42,233 nt of DNA, taken from the IMG/VR virus record IMGVR_UViG_3300025138_000090, positions 1 to 42,233 of that record; one strand, given 5' to 3'. Shown piece by piece: positions 1-9,500 of this stretch (position 1 is the first letter of the stretch; each line of letters opens with the position of its first letter). The translations under genes and the position numbers were made by a program. Source of the DNA: a virus. The notes beneath the pieces were generated by a model. It worked only from the letters and a program-made list of their open reading frames with translations, was not told the origin of the DNA and did not search any database.

Positions 1-849
1 ACCCATATCTGATGGGTCTGAATCTTTTAGTTCAACGATGTGAACATTTACTCCATTGTTCATAAGGGATTCTGCGAATCGGAGTGAATTCTTAAATGCA
101 TCTGAATCTAACGCTAAATACACGCTTTTAACTCCCTTACCTAATATTTTCTTTTGTAGTTCCGATTGTGGTGATTTACCAAACAATGGGATACTATTCA
201 TTCTAACTGCCATTGCATCAAATACTCCTTCACATATTACAATTGGTAAATCCCAATTAATAAACATTTCAAATCCTACTACATCTTTGGATACATCAGG
301 ATTCTTATGTTTGTATGCGGTATCATAAAAACTTCTACCTACGAAATAATTTAACATTCCATTCTCATCATACGATGGAACTATTATTTTGTGTTTATAT
401 ATCCCCTCTTCACAGTATCCGATTTGATACTTTAATATCTCTGAAGGTGATACTTTTCTTCTATCTAAATAAGATAGTGCATGTTTTCGTATAACAGATG
501 TAGATGGTTTCCAAAGAGGAATATATTCTCTTGGTAATTGAACTATTTTAGTAACTTCTAAGGTATCATCTTTCTTATACCTATACTTTCTACTAAATAT
601 TGAATTGTGTTCATCCCATACATCCTTAGATACCTTTAACTTTCTAAAGAGTGAACGTATAGATTTACCTTTCTCATCTGATATCCAACAATGCCAGGGG
701 TTACTACCATCAGAGTTTAACTTTATATTTATCTCTAATTTTGGTTTGTAGTGATTTACAAATGGAGAGAAAAAAGCATAGTTATCACCACTTGTTTTCT
801 TAGCTTTACCTAAGATTGATTCTAGTAAAGAGAGTAGTCTTTCTTCCAT
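1..849 (-). CDS. DnaG-like DNA primase (C-terminus outside window)
   Basis: The first 283 residues of a primase that makes RNA primers at the phage replication fork; the 3' end is cut by the window edge. A TOPRIM fold is visible: the motif ICEGVFDA carries the catalytic Glu (E207), and LALDSDA supplies the DxD pair (D248, D250). The N-terminal zinc-ribbon region is recognisable (SPFV at 28-31, PWHCWIS at 51-57). However, three of the four expected cysteines are replaced (S28, V31 and S57; only C54 remains), so zinc binding is probably lost. The ATG at 849 sits only a few bases after a perfect Bacteroidetes-type -7 box, so the mRNA may be leaderless. It lies directly downstream of the endonuclease I gene, which fits a replication/recombination block. 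Confidence 0.85.
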   Translation of the reverse strand, partial: MEERLLSLLESILGKAKKTSGDNYAFFSPFVNHYKPKLEINIKLNSDGSNPWHCWISDEKGKSIRSLFRKLKVSKDVWDEHNSIFSRKYRYKKDDTLEVTKIVQLPREYIPLWKPSTSVIRKHALSYLDRRKVSPSEILKYQIGYCEEGIYKHKIIVPSYDENGMLNYFVGRSFYDTAYKHKNPDVSKDVVGFEMFINWDLPIVICEGVFDAMAVRMNSIPLFGKSPQSELQKKILGKGVKSVYLALDSDAFKNSLRFAESLMNNGVNVHIVELKDSDPSDMG

Positions 850-856
850 ATTGGTA

Positions 857-888
857 CTAATATACAAAAAATAGTTGGATTATCCAAA
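857..888 (-). promoter_or_regulatory. Promoter of the primase gene
   Basis: On the minus strand TTTG (885-888), 20 bp, then TATATTAG (857-864), the Bacteroidetes -33/-7 pattern found repeatedly in this window. The -33 box is inside the last Phe-Gly codons of the endonuclease I gene. The primase ATG (849) is 8 bp beyond the -7 box, leaving little or no 5' UTR. Confidence 0.75.
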
Positions 889-1305
889 GAATTTCTTAAT
901 TTCTTTTTCATCTATCCATTCTTGTGGGATTTCTTTTTTAGCCCATTTGAATCCGTTCTTATCACACCATTGTGCATATGTGGTTTTAGAACCTTTGTAT
1001 ATTTTACCATTTGGAGATTGTAATACGAATCGTAAATCCACATCTGGATTTTGTTCTTTGATAAGTAAATGTTTTTTTCTATCTTCGGGTAAGAACCATC
1101 CTTTTGATTCTATATAGATATTATTTGGTAATTTGAAATCAGGTTTATAAGTATGATGAGTTGCTGGAATAGTATATCCAAACTCATGTTGCTCATATTC
1201 CCCATCGATACCAATTGATTGAAGTTGTTCATCTATGCGAGTTTCCAACCCACTTTTATGGCCCTTCATCTTTTGGATGTGAGACCAGTTTCCTTTTTTA
1301 TTCAT
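880..1305 (-). CDS. T7-type endonuclease I (Holliday-junction resolvase)
   Basis: A 141-aa protein closely resembling T7 gp3 endonuclease I, which cleaves branched DNA such as Holliday junctions and replication intermediates. The PD-(D/E)xK catalytic set is complete: E21 in SGLET, D56 in YKPDF, and E66 with K68 in IESKG. The family signatures DRKKHLLI, IYKGS and IPQEWI are also present. Length matches the T7 enzyme (149 aa). It is followed by primase, and it probably does the debranching job that gp49 does in T4. In T4-like phages this is a non-homologous replacement. Confidence 0.92.
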   Translation of the reverse strand: MNKKGNWSHIQKMKGHKSGLETRIDEQLQSIGIDGEYEQHEFGYTIPATHHTYKPDFKLPNNIYIESKGWFLPEDRKKHLLIKEQNPDVDLRFVLQSPNGKIYKGSKTTYAQWCDKNGFKWAKKEIPQEWIDEKEIKKFFG

Positions 1306-1316
1306 AACTTTTTATT

Positions 1317-3200
1317 TTAAAAACCTTGTGGATTCCACGTAAAGTTTCCATCGGGTCTTTCTTGTAACTTAATATTATTTTCACTTTCAGGTAGTAAAGA
1401 ACCTGTCATTGGAGTTCCAAACGGCCCATCCATATCTAATCTTACTTTTACAGTAATATCAACATCTTGTCTTACCTGTATTGCTGAAGCGAGTTTACCA
1501 ATTGCAATTAACTCTCTATCTTTGTTATACAATCCGATTGATGTAAAGTATGGTGAAAAATCTGAACCTGTTACGAATGGTTTTAAAAAATATTCTCTTA
1601 TATCATTATTTTTTCTTAATGATACATTTGTACTAATATTAAATTCAGATGAACCAACTTCACACATTACAGAAGTTTCATATAATTTCTTAGTTGATTT
1701 ATACTTAGTTGTAAATCCTAATCTGCTAGAATCATAATTCCAATCACCATTCCCAACTAATACATTTTTATACTTTGGGCGTGGGTCTGAAACTACTACT
1801 ATTCCTTGTTTATAGAAAACCTCACCTACAATATCTTCTTGATATGCAGAACCTGTATTCCAATCATTGGATGATAATCCTTTAATTTCTGTAGATGATA
1901 ACGCTTTTCTGTAGTATCTAAACTCATCTAAAGAACCTGTCATAGTGTTAAATGAAGTTATTTCGGCAACTTTACTTAGTGATTTAGGAGTTCTTCCATA
2001 TCTTTTTAAGTCTGATATGTGTTGAGAACCTAATAGTAAATCATTATCATTCCAAACATCTCCTTTTAAATTAATGGATGATGATGCTTCTTTAGTACCA
2101 TCTACCCATAACTCTAAAAGAGAACCAGTTTTATTAAAAACTATATGATGTTGATTACCATCATTAACCGCGGTTGATGAGGTTACTTCTACATTTCGTA
2201 CACCATTAGATAATGATGCTACTAATTTACCACTATTACCAACTCCACTAGATTGATTATAAACTTTTAAATCATATGGAAATATTGGATTAACTACATT
2301 AAGTTGTCGTCTTAGTAAATCTCCTCGTTTAGATTTGTACTCTATGTTTGATGTTCCATTTTTATTTATAATCCAATTATAATTTGAAGAAACATTTGAT
2401 TGTGATACTGGTAATTCTGTCCAAATAGATAAAGAATAATCATTTTCTTTTACAGGAGAATATCTTGGTTTATAATCTATTTTTAAATAAGAATTCTCAC
2501 CATTAAAACCAATTTTAGTACCTGATGTTATTGATGCGGTGCCTGATGTTTTTATACCTCTACCATAATATACCTCTCTACCAACTGCATGATTCTGATA
2601 ACCACTTCTATCTTCTATCTTATTATCGAATGATGATGAACGAGGAACTAACTCATCGTTAAATCCCCAATATCCCATTAAATCACCAAATGGAGCATAC
2701 GAACTTGTGTTTAATGATGTATCTATTAGATACCCATGCATTTCATCTATTTTTCTATCAATAATATCTACATACTCTACTAAGTCACTTTGGGATTTAT
2801 CTTGGATTATAACAGAGCCCGGTAAAATACCATCACCCAATCTATTCATTGGTATTGAAAATACAGATGCAGATGCAAATAAATCTCTTTCATTATTAGG
2901 TCTATGTTTAAAAAATGTTTGATTTAAACCAGACCATATAACTTTTTGTTCTTTTTTAGCTAAATAAGGTTTGTTGTTTGAGTTTGTATTATCTAATTGA
3001 GAATCATCTGCCACATTTACCATATTTACAGATTGTGAAAGTGGTACTAATTCTTTATATAAAGGAGTTATACCCTTTACGATTGAATACTGAAACAAAT
3101 CATTTCTATAATTTGTATCAGTTACTATCCATCGTTTATGTGCGTTAAATGGGTAGAGTTGTAATCCACCCCCATTTATTGGTTTATATGCTTGTGCCAT
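1317..3200 (-). CDS. LamG-like virion protein, probable tail fibre or adhesin
   Basis: A 627-aa protein with a concanavalin/LamG-type jelly-roll domain at about residues 165-450. Recognisable strands are FNGENSYLKID near 233, the HHIVF and LELWVDG strands, and GSLDEFRYYRKALS near 421. Such domains usually bind glycans, which suggests a host-recognition fibre or decoration. The region at about 547-593 (YFTSIGLYN, then VKVRLD) is shared with the end of the 365-aa protein upstream. It is the last gene of the structural block and has its own leader, preceded by a terminator. The start MAQAYK is supported by its position after the A+T-rich leader. Function is inferred from fold resemblance and position; no T4 gene name is claimed. 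Confidence 0.7.
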   Translation of the reverse strand: MAQAYKPINGGGLQLYPFNAHKRWIVTDTNYRNDLFQYSIVKGITPLYKELVPLSQSVNMVNVADDSQLDNTNSNNKPYLAKKEQKVIWSGLNQTFFKHRPNNERDLFASASVFSIPMNRLGDGILPGSVIIQDKSQSDLVEYVDIIDRKIDEMHGYLIDTSLNTSSYAPFGDLMGYWGFNDELVPRSSSFDNKIEDRSGYQNHAVGREVYYGRGIKTSGTASITSGTKIGFNGENSYLKIDYKPRYSPVKENDYSLSIWTELPVSQSNVSSNYNWIINKNGTSNIEYKSKRGDLLRRQLNVVNPIFPYDLKVYNQSSGVGNSGKLVASLSNGVRNVEVTSSTAVNDGNQHHIVFNKTGSLLELWVDGTKEASSSINLKGDVWNDNDLLLGSQHISDLKRYGRTPKSLSKVAEITSFNTMTGSLDEFRYYRKALSSTEIKGLSSNDWNTGSAYQEDIVGEVFYKQGIVVVSDPRPKYKNVLVGNGDWNYDSSRLGFTTKYKSTKKLYETSVMCEVGSSEFNISTNVSLRKNNDIREYFLKPFVTGSDFSPYFTSIGLYNKDRELIAIGKLASAIQVRQDVDITVKVRLDMDGPFGTPMTGSLLPESENNIKLQERPDGNFTWNPQGF

Positions 3201-3225
3201 TATATTTAATCCCTATATTCTACTA

Positions 3226-3236
3226 CTATAAATATG
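3226..3236. promoter_or_regulatory. TATAAATATG motif, possible late promoter element
   Basis: CTATAAATATG on the plus strand (minus strand CATATTTATAG), 27 bp before the ATG of the LamG gene. The same word lies before two other late genes (5145-5156 and 19130-19139). It resembles the T4 late -10 sequence TATAAATA but in the opposite orientation to the genes, so the assignment is weak. Confidence 0.25.
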
Positions 3237-3271
3237 AATTTATAATTTATTAATAAGATTTGGGTATAAAC

Positions 3272-3306
3272 AAAAAATGCCGTAAGAATATTAAACACTT
3301 ACGGCA
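3272..3306 (-). terminator. Rho-independent terminator after the 365-aa virion gene
   Basis: On the minus strand a perfect 9-bp stem TGCCGTAAG/CTTACGGCA (3278-3306) with an 11-nt A+T-rich loop is followed by a run of six T (3272-3277). It starts 25 bp after the stop codon at 3331. It separates this gene from the LamG gene downstream. Confidence 0.9.
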
Positions 3307-3330
3307 TCTTAAATTACTTATTGTTTGTTA

Positions 3331-4428
3331 TTAAAAGTCTAGTTTAACTTTTACCAACACTTCATTTGAAAATGATTTTAGAATTGGTTTAGATAATTTA
3401 GCTACTGATAATAATTCTTGTGAACTATTGTATAATCCAACAGATGTAATAAATGTTTTAGGATTGTTTGCAAATGAGGATTGTTTAAATGCTCCATTTG
3501 AACCAGTCACATAAGATGGATTGTTTGAGAAGTTGTATTCACCATTCTTAGCTCTTACGAAGTAGAATGTTGATTGTACTTTTTCTTCATTTCTTGCTTG
3601 GAATCCATATAGTGTATTTCCAGCACCTTCAACTATATAAGATGCAGATATTGCTGTAAATAATTTATATGCGTTATCTCCATTTACATTAGAACCCGTT
3701 ACAGTTTGAAAGTTCGTTGCGGCTGTACTATCTAATTTATCAGCATCTAATACAATAACTCCTTGTTCAGGATAAACTCCACCATAATATGTTTTAGGTG
3801 AATAAACACCTTTATTAATAGAACCAGATACTAAGTTATACACTCTACCAACTTGTCCAGCTGATTGTTCTGTATCTCCACTATCATCAATTAAATGAGT
3901 TCTGTTACCTGAAGCTTTAACTGTTACATTTGAACCAGTGTTTGTGTGATTGTATGCACTACCACTTAATTGTGCTAAAGTTAATTGAAAGTTTCCAGGG
4001 TCTAATCTATCTTTTAATCTAGCTCTGTTAAGATTAATTGCGTATATGTGTTGAGTAGCAACATTGTTAAAACTAAAAACTCTTTGGTTTCCAGGTAAAA
4101 GGATTTGTTGATACTGTGAATATATTGCGTTAGATGGAGAATCTTCATTCTGTCCTAACGAACCACTACCAGCGTTATGTCCGTAAGTTACTGAAAACTG
4201 ACTTTCGTTTACTGAGTTTGTTGAGATTCCGTTAAAAACCTCATAGTAATATTGTTTTTGTGTAGCTGATTGAGCTGATGAAGTATGGAATGCTGTTAGT
4301 GTACCTATATTGTTACTCCACAATCCTCTTGTTACTCTTTCAACTCCACCTTCCACAACATCCCCTACTTTGAATGCCGTATATACTCTCTTAGATGTAT
4401 TAAACGAACCTGCTGGTAAAATTGCCAT
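3331..4428 (-). CDS. Virion structural protein with shared C-terminal domain
   Basis: A 365-aa protein rich in Ser, Thr, Asn and Gly with alternating beta-like segments, typical of phage fibre or baseplate proteins. I do not recognise a named family. Residues about 327-365 (FITSVGLYN, then VLVKVKLDF) match the region at about 547-593 of the downstream LamG protein, so both probably end in the same assembly or attachment module. An AAGGAAAT ribosome-binding site lies before the ATG. It is closely linked to the upstream Ig-like gene (24 bp gap) and followed by a strong terminator. Confidence 0.65.
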   Translation of the reverse strand: MAILPAGSFNTSKRVYTAFKVGDVVEGGVERVTRGLWSNNIGTLTAFHTSSAQSATQKQYYYEVFNGISTNSVNESQFSVTYGHNAGSGSLGQNEDSPSNAIYSQYQQILLPGNQRVFSFNNVATQHIYAINLNRARLKDRLDPGNFQLTLAQLSGSAYNHTNTGSNVTVKASGNRTHLIDDSGDTEQSAGQVGRVYNLVSGSINKGVYSPKTYYGGVYPEQGVIVLDADKLDSTAATNFQTVTGSNVNGDNAYKLFTAISASYIVEGAGNTLYGFQARNEEKVQSTFYFVRAKNGEYNFSNNPSYVTGSNGAFKQSSFANNPKTFITSVGLYNSSQELLSVAKLSKPILKSFSNEVLVKVKLDF

Positions 4429-4452
4429 ATCTATTTCCTTTTAAATTCTTTA

Positions 4453-5115
4453 TTAATTTAACCCATCAATAGTGTTACCTACTGTAATATCTGGGTTGTT
4501 TGTTACTGTTAGTGTAATTTCTTCTCTACCACCTGTTTCATTACCAACTACTAAAACTCTAGTTGAAATATCAACGTTATCTGCCAATACTTTAGAAGAT
4601 ATTGTAAATGTAGAGTTAGTACTAATTGTCATACTTCTCTTATCTTCGTTCGGTCCAACAGGGTCGGCGTTGTTTGCTATACCATTACCATCACCAATTA
4701 TACTTGCGGCATCTGAATTGATTAATGTTACTGTATAACCCAAAGTTTCGTTTCCACCATTCTTAGTAGTAAGTGTAATCACTTGCTGATTTCCACCTTC
4801 TTCTAATGTAACCGTTGTAGGGTTAGGAATAATCTTAGGAATACGAATTGTATTCTTTGGTAAAGTTAATAATTTATATTTCAAAGCGTAACTTTCATCA
4901 GTTACTGCTTCTACTATCGGCATATTTTCAATAATGATTCCGTAGAAATCAGAACCGAGTGGATGTGCCGCGTTCCACAATTCATAATCAACTTCATCAT
5001 CTGCAAGTGCAAACTGACTGATTACGAAGAAGTCTCTTCCTTTTGCCAATAACTCTCTACCTTTTTTGGTAAGAATTGCATCTACTGTAATTGACGAATT
5101 ATCTAAATATCCCAT
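4453..5115 (-). CDS. Virion protein with C-terminal Ig-like domain
   Basis: A 220-aa protein. Residues 1-85 (MGYLDNSSITVDAILTKKGR onward, with ELLAKGRDFF and ALADDEVDYELW) resemble a conserved structural family of marine myoviruses. From about residue 95 a beta-rich, Thr/Val/Asn-rich Ig-like section follows (VTLEEGG, VITLTTKNGG, EEITLTVTNN). Such add-on Ig domains often decorate phage surfaces and bind carbohydrates weakly. AAAGGTAA precedes the ATG. The gene starts a small transcription group (this gene plus the 365-aa gene) that ends at the terminator at 3272-3306. The precise role is unknown. Confidence 0.65.
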   Translation of the reverse strand: MGYLDNSSITVDAILTKKGRELLAKGRDFFVISQFALADDEVDYELWNAAHPLGSDFYGIIIENMPIVEAVTDESYALKYKLLTLPKNTIRIPKIIPNPTTVTLEEGGNQQVITLTTKNGGNETLGYTVTLINSDAASIIGDGNGIANNADPVGPNEDKRSMTISTNSTFTISSKVLADNVDISTRVLVVGNETGGREEITLTVTNNPDITVGNTIDGLN

Positions 5116-5260
5116 AATGTGTTACCTTTTTGTATTTTTGTTCTCTTATAAATATGATAAAAAATATATTTACGTTAAATTGACCCTATGTCAAATAATT
5201 TTATATTAACCATTAATAAATATGAGGTTTCTAATAAATATGAAATTTTATTTAAAAAAG
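5116..5260. promoter_or_regulatory. Intergenic leader with repeated ATATTTAT motifs
   Basis: A 145-bp gap that is the largest within the structural block. On the minus strand CATATTTATTA occurs at 5232-5242 and 5214-5224 (18 bp apart), and CATATTTATAAG at 5145-5156. The last lies about 30 bp before the ATG at 5115. No ORF is visible. It is probably the promoter region of the 220-aa gene, but the element that sigma binds is not identified. Confidence 0.35.
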
Positions 5261-6598
5261 TTAATTTTCTCGTGTCTTTCTATAAATTGGTTCTTCAATT
5301 GGCTTAGGTTCTCTGATTTTCTTAATAGCAAAAATCTCTTCCTTCTTAATATCTTTATCCAACTTTCTTCTTATATTAATAAGTTTGTTTAACTTTTTAA
5401 ATTCTTCCATTGTTTCACTAGCCATAGGTATTTTTATTATTGTATCCTCAGATGTTGAATTTGAATTATCATCAAAATCCGATTCTTCACTTTCTATAAT
5501 ATCTCTATGGGGTACTATTTTTCTACCCAACTTCTTCTCATATCTATCTAGCTCTTTACGTTTAATCTGAACTTCACTTTCTCCTTTAATATCAGGATTA
5601 CGTTCTGTCTTTTCTTTTTGTTCTAACAGAATATCTCCTTCAAAAAAAGTTTGTACTTCGCTTTTTCTTAAACGATTTACTTTAAAATCTTGTTCTTCTT
5701 CTTTTCGTTTCTTTTCATTTTTAAGTCGTTCTACTTTTTTAATATTTAGTTTTTTCTTTTCAATTTTAATTTTTTGTTTATCATTTAGAATTTGTTTACG
5801 AGAGTCTACTCTATCAATTTCTAATTGTCTAAGTTCTTCTTCACTACGTTTTTTAGAACCTTTTATATTCTTTCTTCTACTAAATTCAGGATACTTTTCA
5901 TCCATAAGTAAATTAAACTCTTTTGTCATTTGTTCTATCTCAGAGTTAAACAACCCTCTTCTACTATCCTCATCGTTTTTTGCACTGATTCTAGCAACCT
6001 TACGTTCACTTTCTATCTTCCTACGTCTACCCTCTTCTTGCTCTAACCTAATTCTTTTTGCATCATCCAATTCAGATGCTTTAATAATTTTTACAGGTGT
6101 TGGTAATTCTTTTTTTTCTACTTTTTTAGTAAGTTTTTCTATTAAATCATCTTCTGATGTTCTATCTGAATCATCTGCTTTACTGGCACCTTTAACATTG
6201 TTTATGGTATCAACTTCTTTTTCAACTGATTTTATTATATCTTCAATTTCATCTGAATCTGATTTTGGTTTTTCAGGTGAGAATCTAGGAACTTCTGATA
6301 TTGTTTCTTTTAGTTTACCTTTTGTAACCTCACCAATATCATTAACTACCGTATCTTCTTTTGGTGGTAAATCAGGTTTTATAATTTCATTAACTTTTAT
6401 ATCATCAATAAAATCATTTTCTTTTTGTTCAGGTCTAATAGTTTCTTTAATTGTATTTTTAGACACGCCAGTTTTACCCTGCCCCTTTCCTGCAGGTTGA
6501 GGTGATATCTTTGAGATAGGTTTTTCTAATTTGAGTTTAGGTGATTTCTTTTCCATACCTTCAAACAACTCTTCTTTACTTTTTTCTCCTTTAGCCAT
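5261..6598 (-). CDS. Highly charged coiled-coil protein in the structural block
   Basis: A 445-aa protein dominated by Lys, Glu, Arg and Asp with long heptad-like stretches (about residues 185-330) and little hydrophobic core. It is likely an extended or disordered coiled coil. It has no motif I recognise. The ATG at 6598 overlaps the stop of the 1845-aa gene, with a strong AAGGAGAGGTG site just upstream, so the two are translationally coupled and the protein may partner the equally charged C-terminus of that giant protein. A scaffold, chaperone or fibre-assembly role is possible but unproven. Confidence 0.6.
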   Translation of the reverse strand: MAKGEKSKEELFEGMEKKSPKLKLEKPISKISPQPAGKGQGKTGVSKNTIKETIRPEQKENDFIDDIKVNEIIKPDLPPKEDTVVNDIGEVTKGKLKETISEVPRFSPEKPKSDSDEIEDIIKSVEKEVDTINNVKGASKADDSDRTSEDDLIEKLTKKVEKKELPTPVKIIKASELDDAKRIRLEQEEGRRRKIESERKVARISAKNDEDSRRGLFNSEIEQMTKEFNLLMDEKYPEFSRRKNIKGSKKRSEEELRQLEIDRVDSRKQILNDKQKIKIEKKKLNIKKVERLKNEKKRKEEEQDFKVNRLRKSEVQTFFEGDILLEQKEKTERNPDIKGESEVQIKRKELDRYEKKLGRKIVPHRDIIESEESDFDDNSNSTSEDTIIKIPMASETMEEFKKLNKLINIRRKLDKDIKKEEIFAIKKIREPKPIEEPIYRKTREN

Positions 6599-9500
6599 TA
6601 CTCACCTCTCCTTTTAGATTTACGTTTTTCTTCTTTTGGAAGTTTTAATTTTTTAGCCAAAGTTTCCTTAATATCATTCTCTTCAATAAATTGCTCACGT
6701 TCATCTTCACCTAATTTACTTAATTGTTTGATTAATTCAGAATCTTTTTCTACCGTTACATCATTTCTTAATGGAACATTAACTCTTTGTCCATCTATAA
6801 ATGTAACTTGTCTAGCACGTTCTTCTCTTGTGATTAAAGGCTGTGATTCTTTTTCTTCGATTTCTTTTTTAACAACTTCGGGGTCATTTATAACATCATA
6901 TTCAATTTGTCTTGATTCTTCCCTTTTACTGATAGTTTCAGAACCTTCTAATCTTAAATCAAACTCTTCTCTACGTGATTGTTCTATTTCGGTTAATCTT
7001 TGTATTTCTCTTCTAAATACTCTTCTCTCTTTTTGATATTCTAATCTTCTTTGATATATAACTTCTTTAGATATATACAAATCATCAAGATTAAATATAG
7101 CAAATCCAGTAGAAGAATCTACATCTAAATTACCATCATTTGCGTTTAGAGATGTATTAATAAGTACATTAGGGTCTGCTTGAAATACTTCTATAACAGG
7201 TTTACCATCAGGTGTTTGGTCTGAATTGGTTGTTATAGAATCCGAAGTCATTTTACATCCTAAGTATCTTAAATTATTAATAGCTAATGGTAAGAAATCC
7301 GTTTGTACTTCAGCTGGTGCGTATGAGGATGAGTATGATAATCCTAATGATGCGGATAATGATGAGCTGTAGAAGTAGTTTATACTTCTTGCGTATTTAG
7401 CACTTCTTGCAGATACTATGGATGTTCCAATAGGATTATAATTCCAACTACCATTTGAACCTGTGTTCCAACCCTTACCAAATCCTAAATCAGATGATGC
7501 AGATGCAATCAATATAACATACCTATACTTAGAACCTTCATATGGTGTTTTTGCTATTATTCTTCCTTTGTTTTCTAAATCATCTTTTTGTGCAGATATT
7601 GATTGAGATAATATCAATGATGTTTTATTCATATAATAAACACCCGTCACATTACGTTTTCCACTTAGATTTGCGGTTTTTTGTTCAAATCCACCAGACA
7701 TACTTCGTTGAGTATCTATTTTTATATTTGTTTTATGATTTACATACTTACCACTTTGATTTAATGATTCTGTTAAAGATAACGTACTACTATGTTGTGG
7801 ATTTTCCCCAACCAATCCTTTTGATGAACTAATTACTAATTTAGTTTTATGTGTTATATATTCACCACCAGCAGAACCAGAAGCATTTGGTATGTTTAAT
7901 GATTTAAAATTATCATATGTTGGATACTTCATACCAACATTAGGAGCTCCTCCACCACTAATACTCGTATTCAATGGTGTTATAAACATTCCAAGATTAG
8001 GTGAAAGTCCACCACTTATTTCAGTTTCATATGTTGGATATTTCCAATCATTTGGTTTAGGCCCAGCTTGTAATGAAGTAGTCAAAGGTGTTATGAACAT
8101 CTGAGGTTCTTTATCAATCGGATTAATTACAGTTTGATAAAAAGGTTCAGTTTTAGTAACTTTAGCTTTAGATTTAACTTTAGGTCTTTCTAAGATATGT
8201 GGTTCTATTAAGATACCTGAATTATAATCTACCCTTGCTGGAACGGTTTGTCTAATTTGTTCAAATACGGAAAAATCATATCTTGCAAGAATATCAATCG
8301 TACTATTAATTAAATTTTTAGTACTGTATTTCTTAAATACTTGCCTTCTTAAATAATCTAATTCTTCATTTTGTTCTGTAAACCCTTCTCTTAAATCAGG
8401 ACTACCTATATAATCATCAACTTCAAAATAACCTGTATGGTTGTATATATCTTCATTATACATTCGAGTTGCAGATAAATACACACCCAATTGATTTGAA
8501 TCATTTGGTGCGGTATCATATTTAGATTTTTCTTTTCTTTCATCTACATCTAACATTCCCCTTAATCTGTTTGGTTCTAACCTAACTTTATTGTTCATAA
8601 TATTGTTAGCACCAGCAGATGGAACTTTAGTATAATACTCTTCTGTAACACCTCTTAAATCATCTGATTCGAAGTTATATAGGGATGCTGATATTATGTT
8701 TCCATTAAGTAATGTAGATATTTTTTGATTAGGATGTTGAGATGGTTGAGAATCTATAGATTGCACATTCTTTAATCTTGAATCAGGTAAAAATCTAAAC
8801 TTTAAATCAAAATATGAAGAGGATTCAGTATTACCATGATAAGTTTCTCTTGATAATGTATGTTCATCAATAACAATATCTTTTAGTGGGTTTGCCCAAT
8901 ATCTTAATTCTTGTATAGAACCATTTAAATATAATGCAGAACCAGGAAACGCTGATGGTAATGTTTTACCAACTGTTACTGTACCACTTCCCGTCCATGC
9001 CGCGTTGTATGAAGGTTCTGAAGAACCTGTAATGAATATACTTGCAGAATGTGAAACTGTAATATCATCTTTACGACTTCTACGATACATTATTTTGTAT
9101 TCGTTATCTTGTGTAATATCATCAACTGATTTTTCTCTCTGAACTATTAAAGTTCCCATCTCGCTATCAAATATATTAATATTTGAAATAGATGCAGATT
9201 TGTAACCACTACTACCACTTAGATAGAAATGTATATTACCCTTCTTAGATGTTGTTGCTATTGCGTTTATTGGCTCATATCTTACTGCAAACTTTTCATC
9301 TTTATTAAGTATTGCCGTATCTCTATTTACATTCTGTTGGACTTGTAATTCAATAGTATCTATTGGATTTGGGTCTCTGTTGAAATAAGTTATTGGGTCT
9401 ATATCATTTACTTTATCAAATGGAACATCCATATGATTATCACCATCAAATTTTAAGTGGTAAACAAATCTTTCATGTTCCCAAATAGGCCTAACCTCTT

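Noticed and set aside
56-1117. Plus-strand ORFs at the left end and many others along the window
   Set aside because: All lie opposite to convincing minus-strand genes, lack ribosome-binding sites and promoters, and show no protein-family features.
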